Origin: Angiostrongylus vasorum
Taxonomy: Eukaryota > Nematoda > Chromadorea > Rhabditida > Metastrongylidae
Reading direction: 5' to 3'
Assembly: GCA_018806985.1 (NCBI GenBank)
Contig: JADANN010000032.1
Span: 3,183,501 to 3,247,500, forward strand
Length of the DNA: 64,000 nt
A program made the translations under genes and the position numbers. Below, one piece after another: positions 11,701-23,700 of the stretch (positions within the stretch are counted from its first letter, which is position 1; the number at the start of each line of letters is the position of its first letter). Under the pieces are notes generated by a model. The model saw only the letters and a list, made by a program, of their open reading frames with translations, was not told the origin of the DNA and did not search any database.

Positions 11701-14700
11701 AAAAGTTGGCATTGGTACTACTCGAGCAACTAGACATCAATCTTGACAAGCGTAGCCCACCAGAGACGGTCATTTCGAGCCCTGTTTGACTGTTGCCCAC
11801 ACTCGGATTCACAATGGGCGTTCCGATTCCAATTCCTAACGGGTTGGCGAACAAAGGAGCTGCCGAAGATAATTCTCGTCCGACTGAAGGCGTTCCTGAA
11901 TCGTTTACCGTTTAGAGCTCTAGTCCCATAGATTGGCACCATCATCAGCAAATATTAACGAGAAAGATACTGCTAGACTATCTTCAACGAGATGAGTAGA
12001 TGGCGTCTGTTCACTTAGTGCATATAAAGGCATGTAAGTCCGTAATATTTTTCACGCTAACTTACTCGGATAGCTCATGCGGAAATATAACTTTCTAGAA
12101 ACTAACAATTCCATTTGCTCGAAGTTTACTCCCCCTATTAAACTAGTAAATTAACTAATAAATATAACTTGTTTGTAATACAAGTGCTGGTTTCTTAGAT
12201 TCCTTGACTAAAAAAATAATTCACTCATTAATGCTTCAAGTCGTAAGCAAGTAAGACAGATTTAGCATAAAACTCATAAATTTCCAACTGATATTTCAAA
12301 TTTTGTACCGGCTCTTAAGCTTGAAGTATCTTTCAGCAAGCTCTGTCCGTCGGCTGGACCCAAAGTTAGCTGCATCCGTTCATCCTCTACACACCACTCC
12401 CGTTTACGCCAAAAATCTAGCAGGTGACAGCAGGTGTCCAATGATTCATCCACTCTACCTACAACACTCGCAATGAGAAATGCTTTCGTGAATACCATAG
12501 ATATTCTGCTATCATTCATAGATAATATATGGGCAAAGCTCTCGGCGTTAATCTATCCCAGAGGGATGGGACTTGCACTCGACTTCATTAGGCATCGTTG
12601 GAGGCGAGTGAATGCGTATCTGCCCCATGAAATGACCCGCGGTGGCCTACCCATGTATCGCGCCAGTCCTGCTAACCTCCCAGACAAGTCTGGTACCAAT
12701 GTGCCGACCCTGGAGGGATGGAAGGTTTGGTGAACCTGGAGGGCGGAGATCGATTCCAAATGTTTCCAAATTCCACGGCGCCCTGAGCACTGTGCTACAC
12801 ACGCCGCTTCACACATAATATAAGAACTATATGTTTGAGGGGGAAAATTCTTGGGATATCACTACCTAAAAATAAGATAGTCTTGTAGACTATGTTCTAA
12901 TTCTGACAAGTAACGAGACAGCTAGAGAAGAATCATTCGCAAATAACTGCAGATAGAAGACCAAGGATCAAAAAAGGTAGCGAATTTTTATTTCCCTTTT
13001 AAACCGTCCTGTTTTAAACCGAACAGCACCAGGTCTGAACAGGATAAGATCAGAACACCTGAAGAACATTCCGCCTGTCCTCGTAAACACAATGGCTCGG
13101 CTCTTCACACGTTATTTATCTGAATGCAAGGTCTCTACTCAGTAGAAGACCAGCAAGACCGTGTCATTGTTCAAGCAGGGTGACCTACATGATATCGGCA
13201 ACTATCGCCCAATCTGCTTGCTGTCTGTCATCTACAAACTTTTCAGTCGAGTCATCCTAAACAGGATTGACAAAACACTGGACGAAGGTCAGCCATGTGA
13301 GCAAGCAGGGTTTCGAAAAGGGTTTAGTGCGATGGACCACATCCACAAGATGACAAGACTCGCTGAAGTATCTCGAGAGTACAAAAGACCGTTTTGTCTC
13401 ACTTTCATCGATTTACAGAACGCCTTTGATTCAACTGAGATAGAAACAGTCATTGAAGCCCATGATAGTTAAGGAGTCCCTATTCAGTACATAAAGATTC
13501 TTCGTGAGCTGTACAAAAATTTCACAACCAAGCTATCACCATTCTGCGACGATATTATCATTGACGTCAAAAAGAGGAGTTAGGCAAGGCGATACCATCT
13601 CGCCAAAATTATTTACCGCCACCCTCCAGAACGTCATGCGAACATTGGAATGGGATAATATGGGAGTGAAAATCGATGGTCGGCAGTTACACCATCTTGG
13701 CTTTGCCGATGACATCGTCCTTATAACACCAAACATTAGCCAAGCGGAACGAATCCTTACCGACTTTGATAAAGCCTGTGGAAAGATTGGACTTCAACTT
13801 AATCTCACAAAAACGATGTTCATGAAGAACGGATTGGTTTCGCATGCCCCATTCACGCTCAACGGAACGAATATCTCCAAATGCTCCAGTTATGTCTATC
13901 TAGGTCGGGAAATCAATATGATGAACGACTTAGCTCCAGAGCTAAGCAGAAGGAAACGAATGGCTTGGGGGAGCTTTCAATAGCATCGAGGATGTAGTGA
14001 AGGGAACAAAGAACGCCCGAGCTCTATTTTGCCCCTCCTTTTCGGCTCAACGGTACTTCCTGCCCTAATGTATGCGTCAGAAACCTGGTCGCTGCGTAGA
14101 CAGAATGAAAGATCACTCACCGTTATCGAACGTGCAGTCGAAAAAGCGATGCTAGGAGTATCCCGTTTCTCACAAGTAGGTGATGAGATCCGAAGCTCCG
14201 ACCTGCGTCAATGATCAAAAATCAAAGATGTCGTTCTGTACGCCAAACAATCGATGATAAGGTGGGTCGGACACGTAATGCGTATGAATGACAACCGTGG
14301 ACAAGAGCCGCTAGTGACTGGATTCCTCGAGATGTCGAACATACTGCAGGAAGACCACCGACCCGATGGTCACAGTTCTTCACGAAGAGCCTAGAAGAAA
14401 GATATGATGCTCGAAGAGTCCCTACAGCGAGCAGAACCCACTGGGCTACTCTTGCACACAACAAGGAAATGTGGAAGATTTACTGGCGCCAGCTCGAGTC
14501 ACTCGATGATCAACAGGACTACAGGTGATACAGGTGAAAGCGTCCTGTCGAAATTGTTACGTATATGTAGCCATCAAATTAACGTTTACGTTCACTTCCC
14601 GACCTAAGTCGGTTTCAGTCTATATGTGGTAAACAGTGGCCGGAACGAATTGAATTCCAAACATACATGCTAGAAAATAGTTTCACTGTTGACTTTAAAC

Positions 14701-17700
14701 AAAGCACACTCCGGCTGATAGTGTACTTTGTAAATTAAAGTAGTAATTAGCAGAATCTATGCATATTTACCCACAAAATGCAAGTTTCCACAGTAACGAA
14801 ATTCTGATTTTTTTTGGTGTCCCTAAGAACACTCAATTCTTTACTAAAGCTCGTCTTATTATAAATACCGAAGACACAATGGTGTCGTCGAACATAATAT
14901 TCATGGCTGTGTACTAACAGAAATTTTCAAGAATTCTATTTTCGTTTACAGTTTTCTAGGATTTCTAAATATTAAACAAAATTGAAATTCAGATAACAAT
15001 TAGAGAAATTACATGCACCCCCCACCCCCTACCGCGATAGGTCAAAGTTTACCTTATAAACCGAGACAAGTGGTCAACTCTTCAACTACTTAAGTTCCTG
15101 ATACGAGTGCGCAGCCGAAAATGAGGCGTTGCTTTATAAAAGAACACTTAAACGGTCCTGCATTCCAAGCAAAAAAAAACTGGTATTCAAATTAGAAATT
15201 ATCTGGAAGGTATACAGATGACTGTTTTGTCCTTTGCTCAGCACAACAGGAAATGAACAAATGTTTCGAGTTGTTGAACAAACAGTCACAGTATATCATG
15301 TTCACCCTGAGAGAAACCGAAAGAAAACTGGCTTCCATTCCTGAACGTCCAAATTAACCTGTCCGAACACGGCTACATTACGAAGTGGTACCGAAAGCCA
15401 AGTAGGAAAACCATCTTGGTTCATTACCTCTCCTCTCACCCCTCTCACACGAAAAGGGCGCTTGTAAGAAACATGTTTCGAACAGCAACCAACATGTGCA
15501 CGGGGAAAAGAGCAGAGAGAGGAGTCTCGGAACTTGGCACGACAAATAACCATTTCTAAAGGCTACGAAACTGTAGCTCCGAATAGGTGTAGGGAAATCC
15601 TAGGCCCCCCAAACGACAATTCTAGCGATAAAACGGTCCCGCTTATCCTACCCTTCATCTCAAATAATGTAAGTGCAGCTATAAAACGCTGCTTAAGCAG
15701 GGCGGGTCTAGAAAATTCGGTAAACGTACTTGAAATGCCACCGAGTACTCTTAGACGCCAGCTAGTTCGTAGCCGCCTATATGACCGTCTATGTGCAACG
15801 CAAAATTGCATAATTTACCCTAATGGTAGAGATGGTGATTGCATGAGCTCGGGTATAGTCTATCTGATCTCCCTGTAAGGCGTGCGAAGACGAATACATT
15901 GGCGAAACGGGCAGACCACTCTGTATCCGCACAAAAGAACACCTAGTCGGCAAACGTGAACCAAACACCCCACTAGGCACGCATAGGACCCGGAGAAATA
16001 ACGGGGAGGACTTTGAAGTACGTGTCACGATCCTCGCACAGGAATCGCGAACACAAGCGCGCAAAACTCTCGAGGCGTTCTGGATTAAATCCAGAAATCC
16101 AAAAGTGAACCGCAGGGAAGAATACCTCATTATCACGCGTGATATTGGGCAGTATATAACCTTGTTATTCTGGCATATTACGCTTCCATGCGAATTCTGT
16201 GCGGTTGGTCTCCACGTGACATATTTAGTGGAAGATTAATAGAAAGCGGTGAGTGTGCAAAGACTCTGTGTTCAATGTGATTGAAATTTTGGTTCAGCAA
16301 TTTCTCTGTTTGGTTATGGAAGTGATTGGCTGGGTAGATTGCGGCCAACTTGACCTTTCCAAGCTCTCAGGAAGGCGAAACGTCAGCTTGTTCTTGAGTA
16401 AAGAATAAAATAACACCTCGTGTTTGCTCAACAAGAATGTAAAGAATTATTCAAATTAGAAACTACCCTTACCAAATTTCGTTTCTATGTGTAATTGGAG
16501 AACCATTAAACCATAGTGCGTCGGAAAATCTTTCAACGCATTCACAACCAATTCAAGCGCGCCCTTGAGGTCACCTTCAGCAGTAAAAATGAGGGCCAAC
16601 AGTAGAATGGCATTCGGTTGTTCGGCATTCAACTCCAAAGACCTCGCACATCTTTCTCGGGCTGCTTCCAAGTCACAAACTAGAAGTTCATCGTGAATAT
16701 GTTAACCAGAATGCGTCAATAGAGTGAAAGTGATATCATCGCAAGAAAAAACCAGAAGTGACAGAATTCAAAGAGCGAAACATCGACTTCGAATCTGCTT
16801 TCAAATTTTCAGATCCTCAGACATAGACTATCTAAGGGGAACGACGTTAACACCTGAGTTTTCAATAGCCATTTTTTAATTCTTACACAAGAGCTCCTAC
16901 AACTTAACGTATCCCATGGAAATGTAAAATACGCAGATAATAATGCACTTTCGTAATTGATGTACAAAAAAGAGGCCGGGTAGCGTAGCGGTAGTGGCCC
17001 AGTTTGTCAAAACCATGGTGCTGATTCGACCCCGCACTAGCGCCACCAAGCCTCTCATCTCTCAGAGATCAGGAAATTGGTACCAGAGTTGTCTGCGAGC
17101 AGCTCACTCTCTACAATCCATATGTGAACGTTCTATACCAGCTATCCAAGAATTCTAGCGAAAATTGACTCGATGACATTCAATGATATAGCGAACATGA
17201 AAATCCTCAACCAGTGTCCGAGCCTACACACAAAAGTTGAGATACCTTCGTGGATGATGACTGCGAGGAAATGAACCGAATGCAAGTGTTGGAATAGGCA
17301 CAGTAAAGTGGGGTCGTGTAAAAATAAAATGAAAAAGTAAAATAAATACACGAAATAAAGAAGCAGGGACTTGGACACGAAACTAACCTATCGCATGGTA
17401 AACCCCACAGTAGTAATGAGCCAAGTAGTCGTGCGGATCTGTGTGCACACAGTTCTCGAACATTGTTAATGCTTTGGCTAGAAGGCGTCGTCGATCATTG
17501 AAACACGGTTCACATTGTGCCCGCAGCCTGTTTAATTACCATTAATGCTCCAAGAAAACCATAAACATGATATTTTACTATATAAAAAAGAACTATTGCA
17601 GTGTGCTGAGACTTCAGCTACATAGATGACCCAGTTCTACTAAAGTTTTAAACCAGAGTAGTAGATCGAAAGATCAAAGACGATTGCGAATTTTTCGCCA

Positions 17701-20700
17701 ATATTTTCAATAGTAATTTATTTTTTTCAATAATTTCAATAACACGCGAATCCCCGAAAAGGGTAATCGTGGTTCCATTTGACCTGGGGTCCAAGTTTTG
17801 CGAATATCTCAGCATCATTGTGGTTGTAATTCACATCATACCCTGCCGTGAAAAATGATATAAGGCAGCAAATAAAAGGTTAACATTGGGGTTTCCATCA
17901 ATATGTACAATTCACTGCTGCGACACATTGGTTTTGAGAAGGTGGAGTCAGTTTATTGAGCATTCCCTACGAAGAGAATGCGGTTGTGATGGAAGAGCTG
18001 CACTGATGTGGTACAGTTAGAAACAAAGCAGAAAACAACTCGCTCTATGTTGCATTAAACCACTAAAGCATGGATGGAAAGAACAGAAATGATGAGACAA
18101 CATTTCCATACCCATGAGCTAGTGCACACAAAAGTTGAGCTCTTCCCTTCAGGTAGTTGAGCGGACCATCCGAACAGAGTCTAACTGCTGCCATAGCATG
18201 AGCGATGGCTAAATTAAAAAGTGTCTTAAAAAATTACCTACACAGCAAGACCACTGGGCTTGAAAACGCGACGTATTTCTCACACCAAGCCTTTCTCTTC
18301 AGTGTAACCCAAAAGAACAGCTATTTCACACAACCATAAGTAATTAATTTGCTTCAAAACGGCCAGCGCTTTGAAGAAGCAGTTTAAAAAGAGACCTTAG
18401 GAAGCAATCAATAAGAGATGAAAACAACACTTAACGAATGACTGATAGATCGAATACTGGAATAAATAAGCACACATGAAGAAAAATCAATACAGATCAC
18501 TAACCAGCATCATTTTGTCCTAAGTGCTCCATGTGGAGTACAGCAGCCTGCATATGATAAATGGCAGGATTTGATGACCCGGTTTCCAAATCATTGGTGG
18601 CTTGATTTCCCTCTTTTGAGGCAACAGCGATGCATTGTTCGAGCACACGAACTGCCCGCAAGTGTTTTCCACGACACACAAGAGAAAACGCGAACTGTTG
18701 CCTTCAAAATACGAAAAGAAAAAGAAAATAAAAAACAGAACACTTTCCTCGGATTTCAGCGTCAACAAATGTGACGACACTACTCAATTACCCTACAGAC
18801 CGTACGTCAAGTAAGGTTTCCCTCATAAATTACAGAAACAGGAAAAATATACCAGAGATACTCATCCTGGTTCACAAATTTCATTGCTCTCTCATAAATC
18901 GTACAAAGTAGATGGTATTGGCGCAATGCTGATAAGACCTGCAAAGTAATAAACGAAGTTTATCGTAGCGAAACAAGAGTCACCTGTAACTCATACTGTT
19001 CACACAACAGTCATAGCCGGTCATGAAAGTAACTTTATAGGATTGAAACGCTAGGTATTTCAATATATAGTTACTTTTGAAAAGTGATTTCCGTCGACAT
19101 GAATAAATAAAAGAACCAAAGAAAATATCTAGTTTACTAGTAAGTTTACACGATGTCGCTATAAATAGACTTTTTTAAAAAAATGGGAAATATTAAAAAG
19201 ATAGTACAGGAAACACGAAACAACAATGATTTGGATCACCCATAAAAAATGGGAAGTAAAACAACATGGAGGGAATCGCTCTTAACAGAATGGCGTTTCT
19301 CGAATACATCGATATTGTTGTTATATTCGATGACCTCATCAAATAAATGGAAATCGGCACCACTCGAGTAAAGTAACAATCGACCATTCTGCAGAATTGA
19401 AGGTTCAACCATAAATTTCCATGTACACTTTTAACAGGACAAGTTCAGTTTTCCTTTAGACCAACTGTGGCAAGAAATTCAAGAACGTGGAAGGACTTTG
19501 CCATTTAGAAATCCCATGCTATATCAACGTGGACACCCCCTAAATATCAAACATCTCACTCCCAAGATCACATTTAATACAAAAAAAGGTGACCGATAGG
19601 GAGTTTAAACGACAACCAACAGCAGCAGTGCAGTGGAGGCGATGAATTCCCACTGACCTTACTCGCACGAACTATTGCTGAACGATTGTGCTAGGAGAAT
19701 TTCTGCGAGTTCTTTGGTCCTCTAGACCACCAGCAAACGACGTGGTGCGTCCCATTTGGGGCAGGAAGGTTAGATTCAGACCGAAAGGACTATGTACAAA
19801 ATCTAAGACAAATGAAGCATAAAAACGAAAAGCTTCATCCCTTAAACTTGAAACAGTCTCTATACGAAGTCCATTAGCCGATCGAGGACGAAGAGGTAGC
19901 TAGAATAATAGATCCACAACAATACTATATTGATAAGGTAAGCTAGGAATATCAAGTACTATGCATTCTGGATGACAAAGACAGGAAGATGACACCAGCC
20001 CCCCTACATGACCTTGAGTGGTTGTTTTAGTTCATCATGAAAACAAATGACTCATAATTTCACAAGAGCCTTCCCGACGTATCAACTCTTTCACGTTTAT
20101 TGATATTTGATGAAACACAAAACGCCGCTGGTTCTAGGTTGAAAAGTGCTACCGATGCAGCTGAAAAAGGATACTTACTTACTTGATCCTTGAATTGCCC
20201 GTCCTCACTGGTTGTGCGGGCCCCAGCATAATCTCTATTTTTTCGGACATATGCTGGTTAAGCCATTATGGTTCCCTGGAGCCCCGAGGTCAGCCTGCCC
20301 AAAGTCTGCTCCAGATCTTCACCACCACAGGCAAACGCAGCCCCCTGTGGAACAGAGGAAAATTTGCCACCACGCGACTTTGATACCAGGACGGTGGTGA
20401 ATCCTGGTATTGGTTTACTCTTAGCTAGGCTTCCTGACAGAAACGTCGGACTCCTTCTCAGCTTGGGAGACCCTGCCATGGGATGAATCCCCTTCTGAAC
20501 ATGGCAGTCCGACACCTAGGAATGCTTCGATGAGGCGGTAAACCGTTGGGGAGGCTGAAACAGGAAGGGTCACAAAATACTTGAACCATCAGAGATCTCC
20601 ACTAAATAAACAAATCGGCAACTAAATAAAAAATAACAAAACAAAACAAACAAGAGTTACAAAAAGTATTTGCAGGACCGGGGTGGGAAGATAGGGCCTT

Positions 20701-23700
20701 CGGATGAAACTAGAGAAAACTTCCATGACAAAAAGGATGTAATTATGCTGTACCATTCATACGTAACAAAACAATAAATCAGAATGCTCTAAGCACTTCG
20801 GGACAGACAAGCCTCCATAATGAACTAAGTATTATACTTCCTGACCTGAGGTACAAGCAGTTACAACAGCATCAAAAGAAATGGTTACAAGGACAGAAAA
20901 AAGCAACCCGTTCTGCGCTTGTACACATTGAGTAAACATGACGAAAGAGGGGTCAGTTCATCGAACACGCCATCTTCAGGGTAATGGTAAGAGCACCCCC
21001 AAACCAAGAAATTCAGAAGGGCATCAAATTTTTGTGGATGCTGCCACATATGCCAATGGGACAGGGAACCAGCTCGACACATGGTACATCTTAACGGCAC
21101 CCACTGTACAGGAGTATAGCCAGAGCTCCATAAGATAAACAAAGCGTTCATCTCATGATCAGATTTCTTCACAACAAACTTGGACGATAGACATAACAGC
21201 GATCCTCCTTTGCTTCGAGAACCAGCAACCACCATGCAGACCGTGGAAGCCACAGAGAGGAGAGAACTGCATTATTACGACGGAATCACTTGATTATCAA
21301 AGGCATGATAAGCAACTGTAATAATAATAAAGAAGATAGGTAGTGAGTGAAAATTCTCACGGGTTCTAAAGTCCAATAGGTGTAAGAAGAGAACCTTAAT
21401 AATAAATTTAACTGCGAATAATAGTAGTCTGTAGCAAACGCTTTCCTTCATTTTCCACGATACTTTAACTATCCACCTATTTTTCTAAACTCGATGCGAA
21501 GACGAACATCCGCATCGTGACGAGGACCACCTGTGGACCATTGACTAGGACCAACGAGTTTTTTGAGAAAGGCGAAGGCGCCGAAACGTTAGCCGGATAA
21601 AACCTTTATAGCAACCTAGTGTTGGCTTAGTCATGTAGAAAATTGCCCACCTATTTTAACTACTAACATTATTGAAAAAGGAACCAATGGAACTATAAAT
21701 ATGCCTTACCATAGTCAACAAATTGTAGACAGATTTCGCACTTTTAAGTGACCGATTACGTGAGGTGGATAGATCGGCACTTCGATTCAGTACCACTTCC
21801 CGTGTAGACAGAACCTGAAGTCAAAACTGAAATTTTTTTGTAAGGTTACAAAGTGTGAAAACAACTGTTACCCAATTCGCTTTATTTCGCAGCTAGCTAA
21901 AAGGTGGGACAACTCGCTAAACACTAATAATAGTAACACTCAAGTTCCACTTTGTTTCCGCAAATTATTTCCACAGCGTTAGCGTAAAAAAAGATAAAGT
22001 TCCCCTCGCTGATCCATCCATGAGTGACACACCATGCATTCGACTTCGTTAAGCATCGTTGGAGGTAAGTGAATGCACGTTTGGCTTTACAATGACTGGC
22101 GGTGGTCTACCGATGTATCGAGCCAGTGCTGCTATCCTCCCAGACATTTCTGGTAGCGGTTTGCCAACTCTGGTGGAATGGAAGGCTTGGTGGACCTGGG
22201 ACGCAGGGGATCGACCCCATGTGTATTGCAAAGCGCCTCCGCCCACTGCGCCACACGAGCCCATAGTGTTAGCGTAAGTAGAAGAAATACAAGAAAACAT
22301 CTCTCAGTTTCTTTTCCATCTTTGCCCATTTTAATAATAATACTTTCCGATATTTCAAAAAGCAGATTGCATGAATGAGATGTATAAAATTCTAAAGGAT
22401 CCTGAATAATCTAAACGTAACCATCATTCCTACAGTAATGGAACTCCCCAATCAAGATAGTGATAGATGCGGAATACAATCAGCAAAACAAATTGTATAG
22501 TGTTGACGAAATGCACAAGAGATTTTTTAACGATATTGGACACCAGCTGTAGTGCTCTCTTTTACAAAATCGTTTCGGTAACCAGACAATCACCTACGAT
22601 TTTAAACAAGTAGACTGCTCGTGCTTAGTTTCGTTCTTCATTTGTTCAATTTTTAGTAACTGTCACCCACAACGATGATCACATGAGGGCTTGCATATGT
22701 TAACTTACAGCATTGTGGACTTCGCGTTGACATATTGAATTATGGTCGAGTCTAGATCCCCTGGAGTCTCGAGACAGTCGTGGTAAAGTCTTCCCAGGGA
22801 TTTACCACATATAGCTCTTATCTTGCAGATTGCAAGGTCTGTTACTTTAGGGGTAGAATTCTTCCTGATTAACAGCGATTTCACCAATTAGTCGACAAAC
22901 CCGAGCGAGCCAGGAAGATGTAAGAAGCCTCATCTCCAGTAACAGCTGATCCAACTATTCAGTGAATCAACTTAATTAATTCGAAAATGACTAACTGTTG
23001 GATTAAAAATGCAGTACTGCAGTGTAAAAACTAACCTTTACCTAAAAAAAACACTAGTCTTTTTCAACACAGATAGTGTGTAGAAAAAACTTGTTACCTC
23101 GCTGATGAGCAAAAGTAGAATGACCTCCTCCGTTCTCGACATAGGTGCGAAATATCCTTTTTGCGAACCCATATAAAAACTGAAAATATCATACTATACT
23201 ATTTACTATGATACTCATTTATTTATTATGACATACTTTTTTGTTTATGTAACAAACACAAATTAAAAAGTGCCCACACCCAATCTTCTAAAACCATCGA
23301 AACCTTTAAAAGTTTAAAATCTTCCACACTAAAATTCATCCATGTTTTCTTAGATGCTTACTTGGATACTTGGATTGCCCACCCTCAGTCGTTGTGCGGG
23401 TACCAGCATAATTTCCACTCTCCGGAGATTTGCTGGTTTAACAATATGTGGTTCCCTGGAGTCCCGAGGTCACCTAATCTAAGCTACCCTCAGGTCGTCA
23501 CCACCACAGGCAGTCGCCGCCTTTGTGGATCAGAGGGAGATTTGTCACCATGCGACTAGTTCGATACCAGAACGGTAGTGGACCCTGGTATTGGTTTGCT
23601 CTTAGCAGAGCTTCCGGAAAGGAAACGTCTTATTCGTTCTCAGTTTGGAAGGCCTTTTTCAAAGATAAACACTCCGCTGTACATCGGAGCCCGACATCCA

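Noticed and set aside
13504..13983. An intact RT gene
   Set aside because: It is one open piece of a decayed RTE LINE with stops and shifts on both sides.
22705..22887. Minus-strand open frame ending at CT/GTAAGT, considered as a ttc-7 exon
   Set aside because: The protein content does not resemble TTC7 and the phase does not fit. The expected segment is supplied by the exon at 21814-21710 with perfect phase.
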